From: JABMPR01 sp964508765
GTDB lineage: Bacteria; Fidelibacterota; UBA8477; JABMPR01
Reading direction: 5' to 3'
DNA length: 64,000 nt
Assembly: GCA_964508765.1 (NCBI GenBank)
Contig: CAZDVD010000002.1
Coordinates: 1 to 64,000 of the forward strand
This document shows, piece by piece, positions 44,291 through 53,094 of the stretch. The position numbers and the translations under genes are program-made. Position 1 is the first letter of the stretch. Every line of letters starts with the position of its first letter. Under the pieces are notes generated by a model. That model did no database searches. It was given only the letters and a program-made list of their open reading frames with translations, and had not been told where the DNA came from.

Positions 44291-44778
44291 TGCGAATATT
44301 GCCACTACTCCTGATTGTTGCTCTTTCATTTGGTCAGGAGAAAAACCTTCCTCAGGTCAACCTCAAAGACATGAAAAACAAGACCCAAAGTCTTGATAAA
44401 CTCGTTAAGGGTAAGGTCACATTGATCAATTTCTGGGCAACCTACTGTGTTCCCTGTCGTAAAGAGATGAAGCATCTCAATCGCATCAATAAAACCTATT
44501 CAGACCAGAACGTGCAAGTGATAGGTATCTCCATTGATGATTCGCGTACTGTAGGTCGAGTTAAATCGATAGTCAAATCACAAAAGCTTGAGTACACAGT
44601 ACTTCTCGATACAGAACAAAAACTATACAAGAATTTCAATACGACAGCTATGCCGTTTTCCATTCTGGTTGATGCAAAGGGTAAAATCCTCTGGGAACAT
44701 ACTGGATATCTTCCCGGTGATGAAGCCCAGATGGAAATTGAAATCAAAAAGGCATTAGCTCCCGTGAAAAAGAGCTGA
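44287..44778 (+). CDS. TlpA-like exported thioredoxin
   Basis: From ATG 44287, overlapping the previous stop as ATGA, the product is 163 residues with a signal peptide ('LPLLLIVALSFGQ'). The redoxin domain shows 'LINFWATYCVPCRKEMKHL' with Cys54 and Cys57, 'VIGISIDDSRTVGRV' and the cis-Pro in 'AMPFSILVD'. The CVPC centre differs from the CGPC of the other TlpA at 14381. Its place between a two-cysteine secreted protein and a CxxC lipoprotein suggests they share an envelope thiol pathway. Confidence 0.88.
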   Translation: MMRILPLLLIVALSFGQEKNLPQVNLKDMKNKTQSLDKLVKGKVTLINFWATYCVPCRKEMKHLNRINKTYSDQNVQVIGISIDDSRTVGRVKSIVKSQKLEYTVLLDTEQKLYKNFNTTAMPFSILVDAKGKILWEHTGYLPGDEAQMEIEIKKALAPVKKS

Positions 44779-44788
44779 TTCATCCCCT

Positions 44789-46486
44789 TTGTTCTTCCTG
44801 CTCAGAGCAATCATCATACTGGCTATTCCCTTAAGTCTATTGGCTGAAGGGGTGTCCTGGAACCTGGGTCTCAAATCAAATTTGGGACGCGGTGAACAAG
44901 TAGGAACCGATTACAATTACTTTGAAAATTTTATAAGCGGATCCATTGAGGTTGGTCTATGGCACCTGGATCTTTCAGTAGAGTCCAGTCAGCCACCAGA
45001 ATATGGATTTGAATATCAAGGTGTTGATCGCTTTTTTATCAGCTACATCGGTAATTCTCGTTCGCTTGAAATAGGGGACATTTCAGCTGTCTTTGGTAGA
45101 GGTTTGGCCCTGAACCTGGATGAAAATCAGGCCATAGACTTTGACAATGAAATCATGGGTCTCAGATTTTCATCAGTTTTTATGGAAAACCATGAGATTG
45201 ATTTATTGGCAGGGTTTAAAAAAGAGTATCGTTTCTACTCGCCAAGCTCTGATCTACGTGAACCTGACGGTATGGCTGCTTATGAACTGGCCGGTGCTGA
45301 AGCAACCCTCAATAGCGAAAGTGGGATGTGGTCTCTAATTCCATATTTGGTAGCCAGCCGTATGGAATCCGATTTTGTATGGCAGGAGCTGGATTCAGAT
45401 CGTGGATTGATTGTCACTGATACCGTTACTCAGCAAATGAATGCTATTCAAGGTGGCTGGGGACAATCTATTTATGGTGAGAGTTGGGATTTGTATCTGG
45501 AATACAACAAAACCTGGAAGGCCTTCGATTATCCGGTGGCGAACCAGAGTATTCAGCATAGCGAGAATGTTCAAAGTCTTATAAATGATGATCCAAAGTA
45601 TAGTCAGAAGGGTCAGTCTTTTAATCTCCAATTGAATTGGTTCCCGGATTGGTTTACCACCCTTTTTGAGTATAAACGATATCTAAATGGTCCTGAAACC
45701 TCTTCGCAGAAGCGAAATCCATTGCTCCTGGCTACGAAGCCGCTACCATGGCAAATGGGTCCCACAGGGATCAGAGAACATGATATCAGCCTTTTGGGTA
45801 ATGTGACTCATCCTGTTGATTATGGAGATGAACTGGGTTGGAATCTGGAGGTTCGGAAGACGTTGTCTGATTCATGGTCTGTGGTGCTCAATGGAGCGCA
45901 AACATCCCAATCTTCACCAAGTGGAGATGCTGGAATTCTGCCAACACAAGACCTGGACCGCAATCCCTGGCAGGAATATTATGCAGAATTTGAATATTCT
46001 GGCTCCAGTTTTTATCAAAGACTACTCATCGCTTATACAAAGTCAGTTCTTAGCGGACAGTCAGCTGCAGAGGTGATGGAACATTATACATTGGTGCCAG
46101 CTTATATGTCCTGGCACCCCAATGAAAGTCTTGTGCTGTCCACAGTGGTAGAATTGCAAACATCAAAAGTTTATGGGGCATTATATTCAGGAGATGTGCT
46201 TGAAGGTCACAGATTTCAAAGTGGTCATTTTATTGTCAGTGCAGACTATAATCACAACTATTCCACTGCCATTATCTGGGATACCAGCAATAATCCAAGT
46301 TTGATAACAGGTGATGAAGATATTCAGCACTGGGTGAGTGGTGAAGTATCTGTGAAGCCCCTCGATGGATTGTGGTTGCGCGCATCTTATGGTAAAGAAA
46401 AAGGGGGTGTCCGCTGTACGGGTGGTGTATGTCGTGTGCTAAATCCTTTTGAAGGCTTCCGCTTGGCTCTGGAGTGGCGACTATGA
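44789..46486 (+). CDS. DUF6029-like outer-membrane beta-barrel protein
   Basis: The 565-residue protein has a signal peptide ('IIILAIPLSLLAEG') and a long alternating beta pattern ending 'FEGFRLALEWRL', typical of a barrel. 'SLEIGDISAVFGRGLALNL' is close to the 'GDFYARFGRGLALR' motif of DUF6029 proteins. A late pair of cysteines ('VRCTGGVCRVLN') is unusual for a barrel and may be oxidised. It starts at TTG 44789 and overlaps the next gene by 4 bp. Confidence 0.78.
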   Translation: MFFLLRAIIILAIPLSLLAEGVSWNLGLKSNLGRGEQVGTDYNYFENFISGSIEVGLWHLDLSVESSQPPEYGFEYQGVDRFFISYIGNSRSLEIGDISAVFGRGLALNLDENQAIDFDNEIMGLRFSSVFMENHEIDLLAGFKKEYRFYSPSSDLREPDGMAAYELAGAEATLNSESGMWSLIPYLVASRMESDFVWQELDSDRGLIVTDTVTQQMNAIQGGWGQSIYGESWDLYLEYNKTWKAFDYPVANQSIQHSENVQSLINDDPKYSQKGQSFNLQLNWFPDWFTTLFEYKRYLNGPETSSQKRNPLLLATKPLPWQMGPTGIREHDISLLGNVTHPVDYGDELGWNLEVRKTLSDSWSVVLNGAQTSQSSPSGDAGILPTQDLDRNPWQEYYAEFEYSGSSFYQRLLIAYTKSVLSGQSAAEVMEHYTLVPAYMSWHPNESLVLSTVVELQTSKVYGALYSGDVLEGHRFQSGHFIVSADYNHNYSTAIIWDTSNNPSLITGDEDIQHWVSGEVSVKPLDGLWLRASYGKEKGGVRCTGGVCRVLNPFEGFRLALEWRL

Positions 46487-47748
46487 GAAGACTATTTTTC
46501 CTTGCACTTATCCTCATATTTATCTGGTCCTGTGAGTGGCGGCCTGACGAGATTCAAATGGATGCTTCAGCGACAGTTGAAAATATCAATCTTGTTGTTG
46601 GGGATACGATAATTGTTCAGATCGAAGGCAGTCAATTTTCACATATTGAAGGTTTTGACAATAGTATCGTTGACATCAATGAAGTGGTGAGTTCAGAGCA
46701 TGGTATAGAGCTTGAAATCATCGGCATGGCTACAGGACAGCTTAAATTAATTTTCTATTACACCGCACCAGCTCTGTCTGATGCTGAGCCAATGACAGAT
46801 TCATATTTAATACATCTTCATGTGACAGAGTCCATACCCTTGTCGATAGATGTAGGTGAACAGCTTCAGCTTGATTTCTCATCATTTTTGTCTTCTGACC
46901 AGTTGAATCTTCTTGATACAGTAGCCGTAGCCATTGCTGTCAGTGCAGATGGGGAATTTAGTGCCGGTGAAGTGGACAGCACAAAAACCTGGCTGTTGCT
47001 TACAGGTGTAACACCAGGAACTACAAGTCTATCGATTCTAGGTTTTGATACAAACAGAAATCAAATTGCCGCGCTGACATTTCACATTGACATCTCTATT
47101 CATAGGACAGTCCTAGCTGAATTATTTACCAATACGGGTTGTGTGAATTGTCCTGAAGCAAATCACTATATGGACAATATCTCCGCTGATTTTGGCGATG
47201 ACTTAGCTCTGGTTAGATATCACGTCAGTTGGACTGATCCATTTGATCCAATGAATTTGTATAACCCGGGTGAAGTCAGGGCTAGAGTTCTTTACAATAA
47301 TATTTTTGCAGCACCAAGCCTGGTGATAGACGGCGAGAAGCTAATAACTCTTGATGAGGACGACTGGATAGGACGGGTGATCAACGCCAGCCTGGTCAGT
47401 CCAACTATCTATATATCAGGAATTGATGTTTTGGAAAGTACTGATAGTCTCTATCTGGAATATGATGTAAATGCCTTCAGAGTTGCCCATACTGATCTAA
47501 CTGTCTGGTCTCTGATAGTAGAAGACAGTATTCATTATACCGGTTCCAATGGGGAAGATTTACATAACCAGGTGATGCGGGATATGCTCTCTAGCTCTTT
47601 GAGCGATCTCAACGGTCTTGAAACGATCCAGCACACTTTGACAAAGCCAGTTGATTATGGTGTTGCCGGTCCCATGAATATTTTGGTTTTCATCCAATCA
47701 GAATCAGACAAGGCCATTCTCCAATCACGCAAACAGAATTTGTATTAA
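46483..47748 (+). CDS. Omp28-like lipoprotein with thioredoxin-like CxxC domain
   Basis: From ATG 46483, overlapping the barrel stop as ATGA, the product has 421 residues and a lipoprotein signal ('LALILIFIWSCEW', Cys near 20). After about 190 residues of beta-rich sequence a thioredoxin-like domain begins: 'RTVLAELFTNTGCVNCPEANHYMDNI', with the CVNC pair, as in Omp28-related outer-membrane proteins. The C-terminal part is beta-rich. It could exchange disulfides on the cell surface with its TlpA and T9SS neighbours; that is inference. Confidence 0.82.
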   Translation: MRRLFFLALILIFIWSCEWRPDEIQMDASATVENINLVVGDTIIVQIEGSQFSHIEGFDNSIVDINEVVSSEHGIELEIIGMATGQLKLIFYYTAPALSDAEPMTDSYLIHLHVTESIPLSIDVGEQLQLDFSSFLSSDQLNLLDTVAVAIAVSADGEFSAGEVDSTKTWLLLTGVTPGTTSLSILGFDTNRNQIAALTFHIDISIHRTVLAELFTNTGCVNCPEANHYMDNISADFGDDLALVRYHVSWTDPFDPMNLYNPGEVRARVLYNNIFAAPSLVIDGEKLITLDEDDWIGRVINASLVSPTIYISGIDVLESTDSLYLEYDVNAFRVAHTDLTVWSLIVEDSIHYTGSNGEDLHNQVMRDMLSSSLSDLNGLETIQHTLTKPVDYGVAGPMNILVFIQSESDKAILQSRKQNLY

Positions 47749-47751
47749 AGT

Positions 47752-48195
47752 ATGGCCGAATTGCATCCCTTTTTTGTTCACTTTCCTATAGCTCTTTTGA
47801 TGGTAGCAGCCTTGTTTGATGTGTATGGTGTCATCAGGAGTCTAAAACAACATACATGGACTGCTTATGTTTTACAGCTAATGGCTGGAACGTCTGCAAT
47901 CCTGGCCGCGGTCAGCGGGAATCTAGCTGAGACAGCTGTGGTAAATCGGGAATCCCTCCATAAGAGTGTTATAGCATCATTTGACAGGCATGTTTCCCTG
48001 GGCAATGCCATGGTTTGGATCATCGTATTGGTCGCAGTGGGTCGGACTTTCGCCGTTTTGGAAAAAAAGGAATGGGCTCTTAAGGGCTGGGTATTCCCTG
48101 CTATAAGTACCTGCTTAGCACTCCTGATTCTAGCTACTGGATTGCTAGGTGGTGAGTTGAGTCGCGATATTCTGGCATACTTCATCCATAACTAA
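47752..48195 (+). CDS. DUF2231 family four-TM membrane protein
   Basis: The 147-residue protein has the DUF2231 opening 'LHPFFVHFPIALLMVAALFDVYGV' and four predicted membrane helices; the conserved histidines of 'LHP' and 'VHF' might bind heme or metal. 'LHKSVIASFDRHVSLGNAMVW' carries another His pair. It starts 3 bp after the Omp28-like gene and ends the cluster, followed by a hairpin terminator. Confidence 0.82.
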   Translation: MAELHPFFVHFPIALLMVAALFDVYGVIRSLKQHTWTAYVLQLMAGTSAILAAVSGNLAETAVVNRESLHKSVIASFDRHVSLGNAMVWIIVLVAVGRTFAVLEKKEWALKGWVFPAISTCLALLILATGLLGGELSRDILAYFIHN

Positions 48196-48198
48196 CAA

Positions 48199-48227
48199 AA
48201 AAGGCGGGAATCGAATCCCCGCCCTTT
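48199..48227. terminator. Bidirectional terminator between DUF2231 and cytochrome peroxidase genes
   Basis: The stem pairs GGCGGG (48203-48208) with CCCGCC (48218-48223) around AATCGAATC, with A-runs before and T-runs after. It lies between two convergent genes, so it can serve both. The core resembles the 42107-42126 palindrome. Confidence 0.8.
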
Positions 48228-48266
48228 ATAGAACCAAGCTTTTATCCTGATATCAGGATGGGTTTA

Positions 48267-49271
48267 CTAATCTTTTTTAAAGCGTTCCCCATCCATGGTT
48301 TTTAAGAAGGCTGAAATCTTGGCAGCTTCTTCTGTAGATATCTGCTGCATAAGCTGCATATCACCCATCATGATGATGGTCTCATCAAGACTCTCCACGC
48401 CGCCATCATGAAAATAAGGACCTGTCAATGCAATATTTCTCAAGGCAGGCACCTTAAACATAAATTTGTCCTGTTCCAAACCTGTCACTTCGAAACGACC
48501 TTCATCTTCAAGGTTTTTGTAGGGCTTGATGAGACCGTTCTTTTGGTACATGTTACCCCCAAGCATAGAACCCATATGGCAGGTGATACAGGCTTTGCCC
48601 ATAAAAAGATCTAGTCCTTCAACCTCTGTCTTCGTGATGGCCTTCAGATCACCCTTTAGAAAATCATCAAAGCGATCGTGAGTAACCAAGGTGCGCTCAA
48701 AAGCGGCCATGGCTTCAGTGATATTCTCGAAGTCGATGGAGTTGGCACCGAAGGCTTCAGTAAATAAAGCGGTGTATTCAGGAATAGCTTTAATCTTTGC
48801 CACGGCTGTTGCAGAGTCAGGTATGGCCATTTCATCAGGATTCAGGATGGGACCTCCCGCCTGCTCATTCAGATCTGCAGCACGACCATCCCAAAATTGA
48901 ACAAAATGAAAACCAGCATTAAAGACAGTGGGGGAGTTTCTTGGTCCTGGAATCCCATTGGTACCGTCTGATGTGGGTTTGTTGTCTACACCTGCCGTTG
49001 CGATGTCATGACAAGTATTGCAGGACATATCGGCTGTATTAGATAGTGCAGTTTCAAAATAGAGCTTTTCCCCAAGTTTGATTCTGGCCTCAGTATCATT
49101 TTCAGATCCAGGCATTTTTTCTGGCACCACGGCAAACAAGGGTTTCACCTTGGTCAGTACTTCCTGTTGGTAAGTTAAATCTTCTGGTGGTTGTTGCTCA
49201 GTCTTGCCACCACACTGGATCAAAACAAATATCATCAAAGCCATGATGATGAAAACTACACCTTTTCGCAT
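48267..49271 (-). CDS. Di-heme cytochrome c peroxidase (CcpA/MauG family) lipoprotein
   Basis: The 334-residue protein has a lipoprotein signal ('MIFVLIQCGGK', Cys20) and two c-type heme sites: 'SCNTCHD' (Cys84, Cys87, His88) and 'ACITCHMG'. The linking text 'RNSPTVFNAGFHFVQFWDGRA' and 'FKVPALRNIALTGPYFHDGGV' is diagnostic of bacterial CcpA. It reduces hydrogen peroxide in the periplasm using electrons from cytochrome c. It is convergent with the redox cluster and divergent from tetR. Confidence 0.94.
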   Translation of the reverse strand: MRKGVVFIIMALMIFVLIQCGGKTEQQPPEDLTYQQEVLTKVKPLFAVVPEKMPGSENDTEARIKLGEKLYFETALSNTADMSCNTCHDIATAGVDNKPTSDGTNGIPGPRNSPTVFNAGFHFVQFWDGRAADLNEQAGGPILNPDEMAIPDSATAVAKIKAIPEYTALFTEAFGANSIDFENITEAMAAFERTLVTHDRFDDFLKGDLKAITKTEVEGLDLFMGKACITCHMGSMLGGNMYQKNGLIKPYKNLEDEGRFEVTGLEQDKFMFKVPALRNIALTGPYFHDGGVESLDETIIMMGDMQLMQQISTEEAAKISAFLKTMDGERFKKD

Positions 49272-49460
49272 GATAAATTCCCCTCGTTAGAAAGAATGCT
49301 TATTATTAATAACTGTCAAACTGTACCAATATAAATGTCCCCTCAATATTTGCATCTTAAAAAAATAAAAGTTCTTACGTTCGGGGCTCTCTTTGCTTGA
49401 AATATCTCAATTCATACTTGATCCTCAATGCCTGCTTGCAGAAAGTTAGTAAAGGTCTAT

Positions 49461-49488
49461 ATTACATACCGACCAGTCGGTATGTAAT
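49461..49488. promoter_or_regulatory. Inverted-repeat operator of the TetR regulator
   Basis: Two perfect 13-base arms (ATTACATACCGAC and its reverse complement) flank the dinucleotide CA. The core 'ACCGACCAGTCGGT' is a classic TetR-family site. It lies 24 bp before the tetR start, ideal for autorepression and, if the promoter is shared, for control of the downstream fad genes. No second copy of the core was seen in the window. Confidence 0.85.
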
Positions 49489-49512
49489 CAATGAAAACTT
49501 ATTAAGGCAGAT

Positions 49513-50112
49513 ATGACCGAGAGAAGACCTAGCTCAGAACGTCGCATTGAAATATTGGAAGCAGCTCTGACTATTTTTGTAAAAAAGGGTTATTCTGATA
49601 CCCGCTTGGATGATATCGCACATGAGATCGGCCTGAGCAAGGGCGCTTTATATCACCATTTTCAGAGCAAACGTGACTTGTTTATTGCCCTCATAGAACA
49701 TTGGATGGATCAGTTCTCTCCAATTGAACGTGGTGGGAAAATGCGTGCGAAGCCATCCAGAGAAATTATTCTCCACATCGCAAAATTTACCGCAAAGCTA
49801 TATCAAAGAAACCCAAACTGGTTTTTAGTTGAGCCTGAAATCTGGGCTTTTGCGAATCGGGATAAAGAAATTAAGGAAATGGCAACTCAGCTGTATGCAA
49901 GGGTACTTCATGAATTTGAAACCCTCATTAAACGTGGGATCCAGTATGGTGAATTCAGAGATGTAAATGAGGGGATGATTGCCATGTCCATAATGACCTC
50001 TCTGCATGGAATGATCTGGTTCGCCCTTTTCAAACCCAAAGACTTTTCGCTTGAAGAATATGTAGACCTGAATATGGAGCTCATCCTGGACGGCATCGCC
50101 ATTCAAGGTTGA
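49513..50112 (+). CDS. TetR-family regulator of the fad operon
   Basis: The 199-residue protein has an N-terminal helix-turn-helix: 'RIEILEAALTIFVKKGYSDTRLDDIAHEIGLSKGALYHHFQSKRDLF'. The C-terminal ligand domain is divergent. The position directly upstream of fadE, fadA and fadN homologues and behind a palindromic site implies repression relieved by acyl-CoA, as for FadR of Bacillus. The ligand is inferred, not visible. Confidence 0.92.
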   Translation: MTERRPSSERRIEILEAALTIFVKKGYSDTRLDDIAHEIGLSKGALYHHFQSKRDLFIALIEHWMDQFSPIERGGKMRAKPSREIILHIAKFTAKLYQRNPNWFLVEPEIWAFANRDKEIKEMATQLYARVLHEFETLIKRGIQYGEFRDVNEGMIAMSIMTSLHGMIWFALFKPKDFSLEEYVDLNMELILDGIAIQG

Positions 50113-50148
50113 GAATACTAGAATTATATTCAAAATAAGGAGAATGAA

Positions 50149-51918
50149 ATGAATAAGGGTGGCGAATTTCTTACCACACCCTTTGGCGTTGATGAAATCT
50201 TCACCAGAGAAAAATGGAGTGATGATCAAAAGGAGTTTTTTGAAGCGATTCAAAGTTTCGCCAGGGAAGCTGTTGTTCCCCGAAGCGACGACATAGAAAA
50301 ACTTGACGAGGAACTATCGCGAGATTTCATGAAGCAAATGGGGGAAATGGGAATGCTCGGTCTAGACGTTCCTGAACAATATGGGGGTATGGGGCTAGAT
50401 AAAACCGCTGCGGCATTAGCGCTTGAAGCTATGGGCGTTGGTGAGAGTTCCTCACTAATGGTAACGGTTACGGATCATACCGGCATCGGTTTGTTGCCTA
50501 TTCTGTGGTATGGAAACGACGAGCAGCGAGAAAAATATATACCCAAAATGATGAGTGGTGAATGGATGAGCTCTTATGCTCTGACTGAACCCGGTGCGGG
50601 GTCTGATGTTCTCAACGGTACTGCTTCAGCAAAACTCAATGAGGAAGGTACTCATTATATCCTCAATGGTGTTAAGCAGTTTATTACCAATGGAGGCTGG
50701 GCAGACATCAGTGTCGTCTTTGCTAAAATTGATGGGGGTAAGATGACCTCATTTATTCTGGATCAGGAAACCACCGGTTGGGAGCGCGGACCTGAAGAAC
50801 ACAAACTGGGTATCAAGGGTTCTTCAACTACAAATTTTGTCCTTAATAATTGTATGGTTCCTGTCGAAAATGTGTTGGGAGGTGTTGATAAGGGGGCTGC
50901 TGTTGCCTTCAACTGTCTTTACATCGGTCGCCTGAAACTGGGCGCTGTAACCATGGGTGGTGCCAAACAAGTCATCGAAACAGCTCTAAATTACGCCAAG
51001 GAACGTAAGCAGTTTGCCCAGCCTTTGATCGCTTTTGGAATGATGCAGCGAAAATTTGCCGATATGGTGATTCGCTGTTACGAATCTGATACCATTACAT
51101 ATCAGTCTACTGGATCTATTGATGCTGCAGTAGAGCGCTATGAAGAGGACGATCCAGAATACTACAACCACCTCTATTCAGTCATTGAAGACCACGCCAT
51201 CGAGAATAGCACCAATAAAATATTCTCATCTGAAGCGCTGTGGATTAATGCTGATGATGGTGTGCAGATATTTGGTGGTTATGGGTTCTCTGAAGAATAT
51301 CCATTAGCTCGACTCCTGCGCGATGAAAGAGTCAATCGTATCTTTGAAGGTACCAATGAGATCAACAAGCTCATTATTTCCGGTATCGCCATGAAAAAAG
51401 CCATCTTGGAAGAGTTGCCCATCCGTGATCAGATCCTGGAATTGGGTGAGAATTGGATCTTTGATGTTAAAATTCCTGAAGGGCATCCCATGACCCAGGA
51501 GATTAAAGCAGTCGAATTGGGACGGGGTATCGTTCTAAAAACACTCCATGAGCTCATCCTGAAATATGGCCAGGATTTTAAAAATACACAGTTTGAGATT
51601 GAGGCCTTTGCCAATATGGTGATTGCCCAGCAGGTCATCTTTAGTGTGTTGAGACGCTATCTCCAGCTTGATGAATCCTATGTCAGGCGCGATGTGGTGG
51701 CTTCGATCCTGAAGATTTCAGTACTTCGCAACCTTGAAGTCATTGTTTCAAATGCGAAAAAGATACTCAGACACATCCTGGGGGATGATCGAAATGTCAA
51801 ATTGAGGAAACTGGATCAGACCTTATCGGATCTTGCATACCATGCTGATGTGATTGCAGAGCAGGAGAAAGTTTTCCAATTGACACTCAAACGCGGTTCA
51901 TATCCGCTCAATGATTAA
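50149..51918 (+). CDS. fadE: Acyl-CoA dehydrogenase (FadE type)
   Basis: The 589-residue protein is an acyl-CoA dehydrogenase with a C-terminal extension of about 190 residues as in Bacillus FadE. Key motifs: 'MGMLGLDVPEQYGGMGLDKT', 'YALTEPGAGSDVLNGTA', 'FITNGGWADI', 'LGIKGSSTTNFVLNN', and 'QIFGGYGFSEEYPLARLLRDERVNRIFEGTNEI' with the catalytic Glu. It makes enoyl-CoA from acyl-CoA, passing electrons to ETF. An AAGGAG precedes the start; the thiolase follows after 40 bp. Confidence 0.95.
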   Translation: MNKGGEFLTTPFGVDEIFTREKWSDDQKEFFEAIQSFAREAVVPRSDDIEKLDEELSRDFMKQMGEMGMLGLDVPEQYGGMGLDKTAAALALEAMGVGESSSLMVTVTDHTGIGLLPILWYGNDEQREKYIPKMMSGEWMSSYALTEPGAGSDVLNGTASAKLNEEGTHYILNGVKQFITNGGWADISVVFAKIDGGKMTSFILDQETTGWERGPEEHKLGIKGSSTTNFVLNNCMVPVENVLGGVDKGAAVAFNCLYIGRLKLGAVTMGGAKQVIETALNYAKERKQFAQPLIAFGMMQRKFADMVIRCYESDTITYQSTGSIDAAVERYEEDDPEYYNHLYSVIEDHAIENSTNKIFSSEALWINADDGVQIFGGYGFSEEYPLARLLRDERVNRIFEGTNEINKLIISGIAMKKAILEELPIRDQILELGENWIFDVKIPEGHPMTQEIKAVELGRGIVLKTLHELILKYGQDFKNTQFEIEAFANMVIAQQVIFSVLRRYLQLDESYVRRDVVASILKISVLRNLEVIVSNAKKILRHILGDDRNVKLRKLDQTLSDLAYHADVIAEQEKVFQLTLKRGSYPLND

Positions 51919-51958
51919 ACTCGAGATATGAGAACATGAAGGAATTAGGAGATATAAA

Positions 51959-53092
51959 ATGAGTGAAAGATATAGTGTAATAGTTGATGCAGTTCGCAGT
52001 CCTATTGGTGTAAAAAATGGCGAAATGATTGGTATGCGACCAGATGATATCACGGCCCAGGTTGTCAAAGCATTGCTGAAAAGGAATCCCGCTGTAAAGC
52101 CTGAAGCGGTTGAAGATCTGATCTTGGGATGTGCCTTCCCGGAGGGCAATCAGGGTATGCTTATGGGGCGAGGAGTTGCCCTGCTATCAGGTTTGCCAAT
52201 TACCACCACTGGCAGCACAGTAAACCGTTTTTGTGGATCTTCTATGGATGCACTACATCAACTGAGCACAGCCATCCTAGCTGGGGACAAAGAGATTGGC
52301 ATTGCTGCAGGTGTTGAAGATATGTTTGGTGTGCCAATGGGTGGTTATAACCCTGATTTTAATCCAGATTTATATGAAATAGACTACTATATGGGTATGG
52401 GTGAAACGGCTGAGAACCTGGCTAAGGAGTTAAATATCAGCAGAGAAGACCAGGAAGCCTTTGCCATTGCGTCCCATAAAAAAGCGCTTGCTGCACAAGC
52501 TGCGGGGAAATTTGATAACGAGCTGGTCCCTATTGAAATCGAGGGTGTTCGCGTTACCAAGGATGAAGGTCCCAGAGAACCTGATGTGGCCAAAATCAAA
52601 TCGCTTCCACCTGCTTTTCTGGCAGATGGTAGTGTCACTGCGGCAACCTCCAGTCCCATTACGGTAGGCGCAGCGGCTATTCTCATCATGAGTAATACAA
52701 AAGCTGAGGAATTGGGTTTGAAGGTCAGAGCTAAAATCATTTCTCGCGGTGTTGCTGGTGTGGACCCAACTCTGATGGGTTCCGGACCACTTCCTGCTAC
52801 TGAAAAAGCCCTTAAGAACGCAGGTATGACCCTGGATCAAATGGACACCATCGAGTTGAACGAGGCTTTCGGGGCTCAATCACTATATGTTATTCGCACT
52901 GGAGATTGGCCAATTGAAAAGATCAATCTGAATGGCGGAGCCATTGCACTCGGGCACCCACTGGGTTGCTCAGGGGCCAGAATTGTAACCACATTAATCA
53001 ATGTAATGGAACAGAATGATACGAAATATGGTTTGGCAACCATGTGTATTGGAACTGGGCAAGGTATCGCAACAATTATTGAGAGGATTTAA
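51959..53092 (+). CDS. fadA: Acetyl-CoA acyltransferase (thiolase)
   Basis: The 377-residue thiolase has the nucleophile Cys92 in 'STVNRFCGSSMDALH', 'ELNEAFGAQS', the His in 'GGAIALGHPLGCSGARI', and the second Cys in 'MCIGTGQG'. It cleaves 3-ketoacyl-CoA in the last step of beta-oxidation. A TAGGAG stretch precedes ATG 51959. The fadN homologue starts 2 bp after its stop. Confidence 0.95.
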   Translation: MSERYSVIVDAVRSPIGVKNGEMIGMRPDDITAQVVKALLKRNPAVKPEAVEDLILGCAFPEGNQGMLMGRGVALLSGLPITTTGSTVNRFCGSSMDALHQLSTAILAGDKEIGIAAGVEDMFGVPMGGYNPDFNPDLYEIDYYMGMGETAENLAKELNISREDQEAFAIASHKKALAAQAAGKFDNELVPIEIEGVRVTKDEGPREPDVAKIKSLPPAFLADGSVTAATSSPITVGAAAILIMSNTKAEELGLKVRAKIISRGVAGVDPTLMGSGPLPATEKALKNAGMTLDQMDTIELNEAFGAQSLYVIRTGDWPIEKINLNGGAIALGHPLGCSGARIVTTLINVMEQNDTKYGLATMCIGTGQGIATIIERI

Positions 53093-53094
53093 TC

